The notes under the pieces: model-generated
Seen by the model: only the letters and a program-made list of their open reading frames with translations
The model's database searches: none
Told to the model about the DNA's origin: nothing
Translations under genes and position numbers: made by a program
Origin: Dromiciops gliroides
Lineage: Eukaryota > Chordata > Mammalia > Microbiotheria > Microbiotheriidae
DNA: 64,000 bases
Reading direction: 5' to 3'
Assembly: GCF_019393635.1 (NCBI RefSeq)
Contig: NC_057864.1
Span: 86,869,382 to 86,933,381, forward strand
In this document: positions 1 through 9,023 of the stretch, piece after piece
Numbering within the stretch: position 1 is the first letter of the stretch
Layout of the letters: every line of letters begins with the position of its first letter

Positions 1-104
1 ACATTTTCTGAGTTGTGTATATCCTAGGAACAGCTGTAGTAATATCCAAGGAATATAATTATAATCTCCAAATACTTAAAGTATCATAGAAGCTTAAGAG
101 TAGA

Positions 105-235
105 AAGGAAAATTCAACATCATCTGGGCCAGTCGCTACCTGAAGCATAAATATCTCTCTCTAACATCTCTGACAGGCAGTGGTCTCGCCTCTGGTTTGA
201 CAACTTCCATCAAAACATGTAATATCACATTTTTT
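105..235 (-). mobile_element. CR1/L3-type LINE fragment
   Basis: The plus strand reads as the reverse complement of the CR1/L3 3' region: a 'catctgggccagtc...tacctgaagca' block is followed by 'acatctctgacaggcagtgg' and 'acttccatcaaaacatg'. It follows the same phrase order as the longer copy at 52660-53210. It is old and diverged, with no open frame. The identification is by pattern and the ends are approximate. Confidence 0.5.
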
Positions 236-344
236 TTTTCCTCCAAGAGTCCAGAGAAACATGAAATTCATGTAAAGGACCCTGAGAATAATGAGATGAT
301 GGAGGTGGGTAAAGAAGTATAAGTAACAATGGAGAATTAAATAC

Positions 345-457
345 AATAATGAAATCATTCCAGGCTTTAAGGACTTTACTGTCTATGGGCGAACAAACAT
401 GTAAATATATAAGTAAATATAAATTAAGGGATACTTTAACAGCTGAGGGAGTCAGGC

Positions 458-503
<46 letters not shown>

Positions 504-508
504 CCACA

Positions 509-588
<80 letters not shown>

Positions 589-880
589 GATTCTAATAAA
601 AATACAGAAATGAGAAGAGCATTTAACCCTGTCCTATAGGAAAAGCTCTTTAAAAACACAGAGATAGGATATGGAATGTCATGGATAAGGAAGAAGTTTG
701 AATGGGGTAAAAAATGTGTGAATGGGAATGATGTGTAATAACCCTGGGAAGGTAGGTTACAATTTGATTCTCAAGGGCTTTAAATAACAAACAGGAGTTT
801 ATGCTGAATCCTAGAAGCAAGACTAGATTACTGGAGCTTTTTGAGAAGGGGATTGATATTGTCAGAACTATGTTTTTTTT
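345..880 (-). mobile_element. L2 LINE relic, minus strand, split by a microsatellite
   Basis: This stretch follows the reverse complement of the mammalian L2 3' region in order. It has the 'aaggactttactgtctatggg' block near 370, a 'gagaagagcattta' block near 610, and 'ggctttaaataacaaacagg' near 777, which mirrors L2 sequence coding for the ORF2 C-terminus. The dinucleotide tract at 462-585 expanded inside it. No reading frame survives, and the peptide frames across it are mostly translations of the simple repeat. Confidence 0.55.
462..585 (+). repeat. Compound microsatellite (GT)n-(GA)n
   Basis: About 20 GT units (462-501) are separated by a short unique spacer from about 37 uninterrupted GA units (512-585). 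The GA part is a pure purine strand with mirror symmetry. The long uninterrupted runs suggest the locus is highly polymorphic. Confidence 0.97.
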
Positions 881-1059
881 TCTTCAAAACTGGCTCTGTT
901 TCTGACTCTCCAGACTTTTCTACTTCCCTTCTGTCCCAATCCCACTCTTAGGGATGAATTCTTACCCAAAAATTTTATTTCAGGAAGTGCCCAGACCTGC
1001 TATGTTCATTTTGAACCTTTTTCTGCTCCTTACTCTCCTGCCTTTCTCAGCCTTTGATG

Positions 1060-1180
1060 TGTTGTCTTCGTTGATTAAAATCTAAGATCCTTGAGAATAG
1101 CGAATCGTTTTTTGCCTTTACTTTTTGATAATCCCACCATCTATTACAGTGTATAGCACATATCAAGTATTTAATAAATA
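1060..1180 (+). mobile_element. L2 LINE 3' tail, plus strand
   Basis: The sequence matches the end of L2 in order: 'gatccttgagaatag', a 'tttttgcctttac' run, then 'agtgtatagcacatatcaag' and 'tatttaataaata'. The upstream pyrimidine-rich DNA (890-1060) may be more of the same element but is too diverged to call. Confidence 0.5.
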
Positions 1181-2918
1181 ATCTGTCTTCTTTATATAAA
1201 CCCTAAATCTATGATCCTATGATCCATGCTTTGTGAATATAACTGACAGCTGTATGAAAAAATGGATTGAACAGAGGAGAGCTAAGATGCATGTAAGTCA
1301 GGTATGTAACTTCAAAGAAAAATTAAGAAACATGCATATTGTATAATTGCATATACATATAAATCATCTCCTATGTATATATAACATAAATTACATGTAT
1401 ATATATATATATATATGTTTGCATATATAGACATATAATATCTGCTCACTCAACACCTCACCTTTATATAAATACTCATCAGGTCCAACCCAAGGTCACA
1501 AAACTAGTGAATATCAAATATACAACTAGATTCTTGTCTCCTATGTTTTAGTTTAATGTTCCTTTCATCACAATACCCATAGTTATCGTCAGATTTTTTT
1601 TCATTATGAAGAAAAGCAGCAAATATTCTGTGGGATTGATTTTGTTAAGACAAAGATAACAAATTGGTCCCTGGGATTATGCTGGTAAATGTGAATGTTG
1701 AATTAGCAATCTTGTGATTACATAATACTATTTAATAAATGGGGCTTTGGTACCCCAGCTCACCATAGAAGCAAATCCTCTATTATTTTGTGACATTAGC
1801 CATGAAATCTAATAATTTGCAGTGTAATTAAAGGCAAATAGCATGCCTTTGGCTCTGTAAATTAGCATTGCAGCTAGTCCCCTTTAAGTATCCCCTGGGT
1901 TTCCCAACATTCAGACCAATATAGAGTTATTAAGTGACTTAACATTTTATATAATTCACAACTATTATACAATAGGAAGAGGAGAAAAATTCATGAAGTC
2001 TTTATAATTCTAGTATAATACAACCCTGAATAATCACTCTTCCATATTTCAGGCAATGAAAGTTTTTATTTTATTTTATTATTTTTTTACTAGCTTGGTC
2101 CAGAAATAAAAACCAAAGTGAATTTTAAAAATAAATATAAAGTAATATTAAGTGCAATTCTTTCTCCCTTATTCACTTCCCTCTCTCTTCTCTTCTCATA
2201 TCTCTCTCTGTGTCTCCTTCTATTCAACCCCTCCTTTCAATAAACAAATCAGAAGGGGAAGAAATATATAATTTGGGACTCAGAGCCCTGTTGTAAATGT
2301 GTGGCTGAATAAATGAAGGATAAAGTTGGAATGCTATGTAAAGTGATTTATGAGTATTCTTTTGTAATATGTGAAATCAAACACTTTTCAAACCTCTCCA
2401 TTTAGATATCCCCAAGAATAACAAAATCTAAAGATTGTTCTTAAATGTGTCATTTTTCAGGTTCTAAAACCATGCATTTAGTTATTCTTTTCAAATGCAT
2501 TAGGAGTAAGCCCCTAAACTACTGCTAAAATTATATTATTCCAAAGGAATAGTGCTATTAGTAATTAAATGCAAAGGTCTAGCTTTAAGTTGTCATTGAT
2601 TATTACAGAAGTATTGGGCATTAGGGTATTATTGCTATAGTATAGTGGGTATCAAACTCAATTATGACATCACCAATGATAACATGTTACTCAAAATTAT
2701 GAATCTAGATTCTATTGAAATATCATGAATACTTCTTCTTGGTCCTTCTTCCTCCTTGGCATGTAAGGGTGCTTATCTTTATACTTTTAAAGAAAAAAAA
2801 TACTGCTAATTATATTTCTATCCATATGGAACTGTTCATGTACAGGAGATTTTTAATTAAGTCTGCAAGGAAAAGAATGGCTTTTTTATGAATTTTAAAG
2901 TATGATAAAATTTTATTT
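1181..2918. other. Unassigned AT-rich DNA with a homeodomain-core-rich block
   Basis: No recognisable transposon or exon was found. There is a short (AT)n run at 1397-1417. Between about 1650 and 1900 the sequence looks unlike its surroundings: it is balanced in composition, lacks repeat motifs, and carries several TAAT/ATTA cores plus a 'caaatagcatgcc' octamer-like word. That pattern is compatible with a conserved non-coding element but cannot be tested from one sequence. Confidence 0.4.
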
Positions 2919-2932
2919 AGAAATGTAAAACT

Positions 2933-3084
2933 GGGGGCAGCTAGATGGTATAGTAGATAAAGCACTGGCCCTGGATTCAGGAGTACCTGAATTCAAATCC
3001 ACCCTCAGACACTTGACACTTACTATCTGTGTGACCTTGGGCAAGTCACTTAACCCTTACTGACCCCCCCCCAAAAAAAAAAGA
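2933..3084 (+). mobile_element. Young CORE-SINE (WSINE1/MAR1-like) with 14-bp TSD
   Basis: A complete copy runs from the tRNA-like head (ggggcagctagatggtatag) through the B-box-like 'gaattcaaatccaccct' and the CORE segment 'tgtgtgaccttgggcaag' to an A-rich tail. It is flanked by a perfect 14-bp duplication, agaaatgtaaaact, at 2919-2932 and 3085-3098. This is the hallmark of L1-type target-primed integration. Pol III boxes are recognisable but transcription cannot be judged. Confidence 0.95.
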
Positions 3085-3306
3085 AGAAATGTAAAACTAA
3101 CTCTCACCCTGCAAATCTATAGAAAAGTAGCTAAGCAGGACAGATTTGGTCTGTGGGCCATACTTTGCCAAACTTTCCTATAGACTGTTATAATGTCAAA
3201 GTCTCACTGTTATATGTTTAGTAGCCATGACTAAAGGACGTAATGGGAAAAGAGTTCCTTCAAGCTATTAATGCATGATATACCTCAGAAATCCACTGAT
3301 GGAGGA

Positions 3307-3399
3307 AGAAAGTACATCCTTGCATAGGGGCCATGCGAATCTCCTCTGTATCATTCCAATTTTAGTATATATGCTGATGAAGCAAGCACAGAAAGTACA
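3307..3399 (-). pseudogene. RNU6: 3'-truncated U6 snRNA retropseudogene without a poly(A) tail
   Basis: The minus strand from 3389 to about 3315 reproduces roughly the first 75 nucleotides of U6 snRNA. It starts at the exact U6 5' end (GTGCTTGCTTC), continues through 'atactaaaattggaa' and 'gatacagagga', and stops after 'gcaaggatg'. The last third of U6 and its terminal T run are missing. There are several substitutions, including in the normally invariant ACAGAGA region, which reads ACAGAGG. A perfect 10-bp direct repeat, agaaagtaca, flanks the copy (3307-3316 and 3390-3399), so it was inserted by retrotransposition. No A tail separates the truncated 3' end from the duplication, matching the known class of tailless small-RNA retropseudogenes. 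It lacks the external U6 promoter and should be silent. Confidence 0.9.
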
Positions 3400-3744
3400 A
3401 ATGATAAATTCAAAGGAGCAAGAAGAAGCATAAATCAAAACACATACTAGCTCAGGTATAATAAGTGGGTAAGATAAAGGGAAGCAGAATTGAAGATGGA
3501 GTAATTGAAACCCAGAAGCAACATTCAGAAGTATTTGAAATATGTTCGGTCATTTTTGACATGAGCAAAGCCTGCTAGCAGCACACTTTTCATTGAAAAC
3601 TAGGGCATGATGGTTATCTCTGTCATTATACATTAAATTAGATATTTTGATAGAAACAAGAAACTGGTCACACAGAATTTTTCTTTCTTTTGATTTGGAC
3701 AAAGAAGAGGTAACAAACCAAGAAGATTAAAGATATATTACTGA
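3400..3744. other. Unassigned spacer
   Basis: AT-rich sequence between the U6 copy and the next SINE. No repeat family, open frame or regulatory motif stands out. Confidence 0.5.
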
Positions 3745-3900
3745 GGGGGAGCTAGGTGGCGCAGTGTATAGAGCACCGGCCCTGAAGTCAGGAGTACCTG
3801 AGTTCAAAGCCGACCTCAGACACTTAACACTTACTAGCTGTGTGACCCTGGGCAAGTCACTTAACCCTCATTGCCCTGGGGAAAAAAAAAAGAAAAAAAA
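3745..3900 (+). mobile_element. Young CORE-SINE (WSINE1/MAR1-like)
   Basis: A near-consensus head (gctaggtggcgcagtgtata), intact CORE and an A-rich tail (about 3882-3902) interrupted by single G residues. No convincing target-site duplication was found, so later change may have erased one side. Confidence 0.93.
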
Positions 3901-4289
3901 AAGCTCAGTTGAGATGATGAGATTATCTTAAAGATGCTATTTAAGATAGGAAAGAATGTTAAAGATTTAGTGGTAACAGTGAGCATATTTGTTCAACCTT
4001 GGTCTCTATACTACTTGAGTCAAAAGGGAAATTCAGTGGACTATATTTTACAGCAGGCTAGAACACAACCAGTAATATTAAAAAAAACTATAATGATGAG
4101 TACTCTACAAGGCAGGAAGTCATAAGGGGAATATCAGCTACATCAGATAGCAAAGAAAGGAGGTAAATAGATGTGGAAAAGGCAAGCAAACTGAGGACAG
4201 ATAGATATGTCATTGAATTGTTGAGACAGAAGAGAATTGCATGGAGGGGAGTCATAGCTGAAGACTCATCAATCTTAAGCGAAGTGGAA
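3901..4289. other. Unassigned spacer
   Basis: AT-rich sequence. A 63-codon frame at 3934-4125 has no domain-like features and I do not consider it a gene. Confidence 0.5.
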
Positions 4290-4770
4290 CTCCTAAGACT
4301 ATCTTGTACCTAACTCTCATCTCCTGACCATATGAAATTTTTACTGGCTGTCTTCCATGCTTGAAATTTTCTCTTTTATCATTTCTACATCCTGGATTAC
4401 CTGGTTTCCTTAAGAGTCCATGTAAAATTCCAATTTTTTAAAGAAATCATCTTAACTTACCCAAATGTTAATGCCTTTCCTCTGTGGTGGGTGAAAGATG
4501 AAATGATCGAGGAAACAGAGGTTTGATCTTTTGAGTATATTGACTTATTAAGAATTGCATGCCAATTGGTGAATAAATAGGGGCCAGGCTATTCCTTTAG
4601 CTTAGGGCTGGACCCCAAATACAGGGAGAGACAGACTTCCATCTTCTAACTGCCACACATATGATTATTTTCAATTCATCCTGTGGATATCTTGGGTGTG
4701 TGTTATAGTTGCTTGCACATTGTCTTCTCTAATAGACTGTGAACTCTTTAAACAGAGGAGATTTATATTG
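4290..4770 (+). mobile_element. L2 LINE relic, interrupted by a short insert
   Basis: Both halves follow L2 in order. 'tttactggctgtcttccatg' (about 4338), 'tcctggattacctggtttcc' and 'aatgcctttcctctg' lie left of the break. 'tgattattttcaattcatcc' (4661), 'gttgcttgcacattgtcttc' and 'tagactgtgaactcttt' lie right of it. The break at 4483-4660 falls where L2 normally runs straight through, so the inserted segment is younger. Confidence 0.65.
4483..4659. mobile_element. 177-bp insert of unknown type inside L2
   Basis: The segment begins TGTGGTGGGT and ends TGCCACACA. These are short imperfect inverted ends of the TG...CA type seen in LTRs, but they would also fit a small DNA transposon. It is much shorter than a typical LTR. 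I saw no clear target-site duplication. Its boundaries are inferred mainly from where L2 homology stops and resumes. Confidence 0.4.
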
Positions 4771-4859
4771 TTGGAGGGTTTTTTCTTGTTTTGCTTTTTG
4801 TTTAATTTTTATTCAGTAATCACCAGTGGTATAGCATATCTAATGTAAAAATTCTATTA

Positions 4860-5275
4860 AAAACCTTAATTTCTTTTTTGTGTATCTTCTTGTAAAATTT
4901 ATCTAGATCTGAAAGAAGCATATTGAAGTCCCCTAACTGAAAGAGTTTTGTTGTGTACTTCTCTCAAAATTTAAAAAAGTTTTTAAATTGTGCACATAGA
5001 TGATATGCCATTTGGTATATATGTAAAATATTAATATTATTTGATGATGGTGCCTTTGAGCATAATGTAATTTTCTTGCTCATGCCATTTATCCAAGTAT
5101 ACATATTTACGGTTATCTTGTCTAGAATGCTTGATTGCCACCCTTACTTAATTGAATTCTGTTGATGAATGATAGATTTTGTTTCAACTATTCATTAAAT
5201 TTTTTCTGAATTTTCATGTTTGAAGTGGTTGGGGTTTTTTTATTTTTTATTTTTTGGTAAATAATACATTATTGA
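4860..5275 (-). mobile_element. LINE-1 ORF2 endonuclease-domain relic, left part
   Basis: Read on the minus strand this is the decayed apurinic/apyrimidinic-like endonuclease region of L1 ORF2, which nicks target DNA during insertion. The clearest remnant is GDFNMLLSDLDK, encoded by 4898-4933, matching the L1 GDFN(T/M)xLSxLD block that contains the catalytic Asp and Asn. Weaker matches continue to the right. Many stops and frameshifts make it dead. It appears to be the 3'-most surviving part of a long minus-strand L1 continuing to about 8900, and the SINE at 5276 interrupts it. Confidence 0.7.
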
Positions 5276-5436
5276 GGGGAAAACAAGGTGGTTCAGTGGA
5301 TAAAGCACTGGCCCTGGATTCAGGAGGACCTCAGTTCAAATCCGGTCTCAGACACTTGACACTTACTAGCTGTGTGACCCTGGGCAAGTCACTTAACCCC
5401 CACTGCCCTAATAATAATAATAATAATAATAATAAA
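5276..5436 (+). mobile_element. Young CORE-SINE with an (AAT)n tail
   Basis: A full SINE body (from ggggaaaacaaggtggttcag) ends not in plain poly(A) but in about eight AAT units (5411-5436). The flanks carry the duplication attattga (5268-5275 and 5437-5444). It sits inside the minus-strand L1 ORF2 relic, so it is the younger element. Confidence 0.93.
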
Positions 5437-5580
5437 ATTATTGAATTAGGCTTTCTTATCCATTACCTTTCTCAGTTGATTTGTGAAGTCATCCCATTCA
5501 TAGTCAGTTATAATTGTTAATTTGTTTTTTCCATATTATTTCCTTTCTTTGTTCCCCTTCACTTTTACAAAGAAAAATAA
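5437..5580 (-). mobile_element. LINE-1 ORF2 N-terminal relic, right part
   Basis: This continues the L1 relic on the other side of the SINE. On the minus strand, 'ctgactatgaatgggatgac' (near 5500) resembles the LTMN-NGM start of the L1 endonuclease domain, and the pyrimidine-rich plus-strand DNA beyond it fits the marsupial L1 inter-ORF segment. It is too broken to translate. Confidence 0.55.
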
Positions 5581-5594
5581 TGTGGTGAAATATA

Positions 5595-5782
5595 ATACAA
5601 TACATATTTATTAAGCACTTACTACGTGTTAGGCATTGTTCTAAATGTGAGGATACAAAAAGAGGCAAAAATAGTCCCTGTTTACAATGTAATGACGGAG
5701 ACACCATGCAAAGAAAGAAATATGTGTGTGGGTGTGGGGAGGGAAAGAGACACACACAGAAACAGAGGTACAGAGACAGAGT

Positions 5783-5856
<74 letters not shown>

Positions 5857-5990
5857 AAATGCTACATACAGGATAATAATAGGAAATAATTAAGAGAGTA
5901 ACCATTGGAATTAAGAGGGGTTAGGGTTGGTTTCCTGTAGAAAGCTTCTGATAGAAGAGAATAGGGTACCCATGAGGAAATAATTGAAAT
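5595..5990 (-). mobile_element. L2 LINE relic, minus strand, with a microsatellite inside
   Basis: Plus-strand 'tttattaagcacttactacg', 'gttaggcattgttctaa' and 'aatagtccctgtttacaatg' are the reverse complement of the L2 3' end. After the dinucleotide tract, 'ggtttcctgtagaaagc' (about 5930) continues the same element. It lies within the region assigned to the minus-strand L1. Confidence 0.6.
5782..5850 (+). repeat. Compound microsatellite (CA)n(GA)n
   Basis: A (CA) run at 5782-5798 passes directly into about 26 GA units ending at 5850. Confidence 0.96.
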
Positions 5991-6084
5991 ATGTCTGATT
6001 CTAGTTCATTATTTTTGTACCTTAACTACAGAGACACAGATTAAAAGTTCTTAAACAATCTTTCTATATATTTCCTTTATTTCT

Positions 6085-6135
6085 TTTTTTAGTACATTGC
6101 CTGGCATGTAATGTGTTTAATAAATCTTCATGCCC
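6085..6135 (+). mobile_element. Short L2 3' tail
   Basis: 'tacattgcctggcatgtaat' followed by 'gtgtttaataaatcttcatg' matches the last 45 or so bases of L2. The upstream part is not recognisable. Confidence 0.45.
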
Positions 6136-6316
6136 TTCTCTTTCCTTCCCTTCCCTTCCTTCCTTTTATTATCTGTTGCTGATGTTTATTTTGTATACAA
6201 ATATTCCGTCTTTAACTCTATATAGCCTCTCATACTCTTCTGCTCTCCTTTTCCATATTACTCTGTTGGTTTAAATTTATTTCTGTACCAAACATTGCAT
6301 ATATTCAACCTTCCTT

Positions 6317-6570
6317 GTTGTTGTTTTTGTTGAGTCATTTCATTCATGACCAACTCTTTGTGACCCCATTTGGGGTTTCTTGGTGAAGATACCAGAGTTC
6401 TTTTCCACTTCCTTCTCCAGCTTATTTCATGCATGAGGCAACTGAGGCAAAGAGTTAAGTGAATTGCCCAGCATCACACAGCTAGTAAGTGTCTGAGACT
6501 GAATTTGAACTTGGGTTTTTCTGACTCCAGGCCCAGATCTCTATTGACTGTGCAACCTAGCTACCCTACC
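6317..6570 (-). mobile_element. Long CORE-SINE (MAR1-like) with RTE/BovB-type tail and TSD
   Basis: Reading on the minus strand gives a tRNA-like head, the CORE segment and a long 3' part ending in the reverse complement of 'tttgtgaccccatttggggt' plus (AAC)n. That tail resembles RTE/BovB LINE 3' ends. It is flanked by caaccttcctt (6306-6316) and caatcttcctt (6571-6581), 10 of 11 bases identical. It interrupts DNA that otherwise fits the minus-strand L1. Confidence 0.85.
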
Positions 6571-6579
6571 CAATCTTCC

Positions 6580-7323
6580 TTATGCAGTTCTGATAAAAGT
6601 GAGGCTTATGAGAGGCCTACTTCACCCACTTCCACTTCTGTGGTCATATATTCTCCTTCTAGAATATACCAATTGTGAAAATAATAGTAAGCTCTTTTAA
6701 TTGCTTCCTGATTTCTTCCCTAGAATATTATTTTTTCCCTCTCTTAAAACTAAGAAAAGGAAACAGACCTCCACCCATGCTTTTTGCTTATTTGACTTTA
6801 CTTTCTCTGGCACCCTTGTAAATAAATTGATTCTGAAGGCACAGGAATCTTCTCCAACTATTAAAATGTAAGTACTTGATCATTGTTTGGCTCCTTCACC
6901 TTACTTATATCTACTTCCTTTCTTGGTTTCTCTTCTCTCCTATGTCTGCATCTCATGGGCAATACCAAGCTTTGTTCTTTTTGTCAGGAATGTTTGAAAG
7001 CCTTCTGTTTACTAAAAGGCTATTTCTCCTGATAAGATTGTTATAAGTTCTGCAGGGTAGAATATACTTAGTTGTAAACTATTTAGAATTTCATACTCTA
7101 AGATTCTGTCTCCTTCATTATAGTTTTTTTCTTTATTCTCACTATATGAAGTACTTTTTCTTTGACCTGAAAACTATGGATTTTGTCTAAGGCATTTATA
7201 AGTATTTTCAAATTGAGTTTTCTTTCATAAGGTAATGAGTGGATTATTTTTATTTTTATTTTACCCTTTGAATGAATAGCTCTTGGAAATATTATTTTAG
7301 AATTTCATAAAACATTGTAGCCA
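6580..7323 (-). mobile_element. LINE-1 inter-ORF and ORF1 C-terminal relic
   Basis: On the minus strand this follows the order of a marsupial L1 between ORF2 and ORF1. There is a block around 'gataaaagtgaggcttatga' (6592), a pyrimidine-rich stretch, then 'cagggtagaatatacttagt' (7053), 'ctttttctttgacctgaaaa' (7153) and 'aatgagtggatta' (7233). The last two correspond to the ORF1 RNA-recognition/C-terminal region. It carries numerous stops and no product is possible. Support comes from the conserved order of weakly matching blocks rather than from strong identity. Confidence 0.6.
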
Positions 7324-7478
7324 GGGGCAGCTAGATGGCACAGTGAATAAAGCACTGGCCCTGGATTCAGAAGGACCTGAGTTCAAATCCGGCCTCAGAC
7401 ACTTGACACTTACTAGTTGTGTGACCCTGGGAAAGTCACTTTACCCCAATTGCCTCACAAAAAAAAAAAAAAGGAAAA
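7324..7478 (+). mobile_element. Young CORE-SINE inside the minus-strand L1
   Basis: A full-length SINE body with a poly(A) tail followed by (AAAT)n. An imperfect duplication of 'aaacattgtag' lies before the head (about 7310-7320) and after the tail (about 7499-7510). It splits the L1 ORF1 relic. Confidence 0.93.
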
Positions 7479-7510
7479 TAAATAAATAAATTCCTCAAAA
7501 AAAATTGTAG

Positions 7511-8100
7511 GCAGGATTTTTGTTTGTTAATTATATTGTCAGGAAGTCTGTTAAATATTAAATTATATCCTTTCACCCTGTTTTCCAAATTATTATTATT
7601 TTTTAAATAAAGTTATTTTATATGTTACTCAACTTTTTTCAACCATTTTCCTTCTATCATTTCCTATTTTCTTGTGGTATTATTGATTTTCTTTTATTCC
7701 ATTCTTTTTTTTTTCTTCTTCAGGGTACCCTTTACTTGGTTAAGATGTTTTATTCTCTGTTCTAAGCTATTTATTTTCCTTCCATCCTTTTTTCCTCTGA
7801 GTTCTTATCTTGTATCTCTTTATTTCTTCTAGATACACTTTGAATACCCATTTTTTTCCTGGGGCTTTACTTATACTTTTTCTAAAGTCATATTCTTTTT
7901 CTAAGTTTACTTTTAGACTTCTATTAACCTATAGTATTTCTTCATTATACTAAGATATTTCTTCTTTTATGTCTTCTATCTAAGTTATTTGATCAGGATT
8001 ACTTACATAGCCAATCAGTACCCTCTCCTGCATTCTTTAATGTGGTGTTTAGGCCTCGGTGCAGTTCTGAATGAATTGTCTTGGTCATTGTCTTCTTCTT
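7511..8100 (-). mobile_element. LINE-1 ORF1 coiled-coil relic
   Basis: The minus strand reads as a decayed lysine/glutamate-rich coiled coil of the type at the N-terminus of L1 ORF1, the RNA-binding chaperone of the retrotransposition particle. A short readable segment is NSLEQRIKHLNQV (near 7755-7795). It is heavily interrupted by stops. It lies in the expected position between the ORF1 C-terminal block and the 5' leader. Confidence 0.55.
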
Positions 8101-8187
8101 TCACCATAACCACAACCTTAGCAAGCGAGCAAGAGTGAGAGCAAGAGCAAGAGCAAGAGCGAGAGCGAGAGCGAGAGCGAGAGCGAG

Positions 8188-8228
<41 letters not shown>

Positions 8229-8900
8229 TTGTGACCAGTCCTCAATCACTGACTTTTTCCTTCATATCATAGTGGTCCAAATTATGTACTGGCTTTAGTT
8301 TCATTTCATCTCTCCTTGTATAGGCACCCATCAGAAATTTGAGTTGTCTCTTGACATGGTGCTTATATATCTGCTTTGGTATCTGAGGTCTGTTGATATC
8401 AAGGCTCCTAGAATCCCCCATTGCTATACTCCTGGATCCTTCAACTTCTTTTTGTTCTTCCAGTGTTGGGAATTGACTTGACCTCTCCTGTTTCTCTGAC
8501 AGTCTAAGACCAAGTTCTTCCTTGCTTTAGGTTTTATTTATGAGAAGCCACACTGAATCCAGAACTCCTGTATGTTCTTCAGGAAACCTCAGGTCATCAA
8601 CACCTATGTCTCTTTGGCTTTAGGATTCCTGGGGCTAATACCATTCCTTGATGCTCATACCTTCCAGTGCCTATCTCCTATCTCTTTCTCCTTGAGCAAC
8701 AATCTAAATGGAGTTGACTTTTTCTTCTGCTTTGGCACAATGAGTCCAGGACCCAGGATCCTAGTGGCTTCAAACTCAGTATATCAGGGATGAAGTTGGC
8801 TTAAAACTCACACTCACCACAGTGCCTCCATCTTCTTGTGTAGCCCTAGTCTGGATGGATTAAATTACTTGTGTTTTGCTTTGGTGTTTTTGAGTTATTT
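8101..8900 (-). mobile_element. LINE-1 5' leader relic
   Basis: This stretch is more GC-rich than its surroundings. It ends on the plus strand with 'gtgcctccatcttcttgtg' (about 8822), the reverse complement of the CAAGATGG-containing start of marsupial L1 leaders. Internal blocks such as 'ataccattccttgatgctca' and 'gttgactttttcttctgctt' also fit an L1 leader. The exact 5' end is uncertain, and a 73-codon plus-strand frame here is spurious. Confidence 0.5.
8129..8225 (+). repeat. Hexanucleotide (GAGCRA)n passing into (GA)n
   Basis: Units of GAGCAA change into about seven GAGCGA units and then into a pure GA run. The order implies that one basic repeat gained C then G substitutions that spread, or the reverse by slippage. 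Frames across it give Arg-Ala or Ser-Leu/Ser-Arg runs and are artefacts. Confidence 0.96.
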
Positions 8901-9023
8901 CTTCATCTGGTTCTACTTGTCATCTTTCTTAGAGTGTTTGTCAGTGGAAGTAGTCTTGGATAGAACATTTATAACATTTTCTTTTCTGGACATACCTGTT
9001 TTATTATTTGTACTGTTTCATGT

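Noticed and set aside
225..659. 144-codon minus-strand frame, plus Arg-Ala, Ser-Leu and Arg-Glu frames at 8015-8272 and 58082-58441
   Set aside because: Translations of GT/GA, GAGCGA and TC/TCTG microsatellites.
5254..5520. Recurring protein-like translation (VDKALALDSGGPQFKSGLRHLT type) here and near 15112, 24920, 28545, 57153, 61716 and 63504
   Set aside because: It is the six-frame translation of the CORE-SINE body, which happens to have few stops. It has no start context, no conservation beyond the SINE, and occurs wherever a SINE does.
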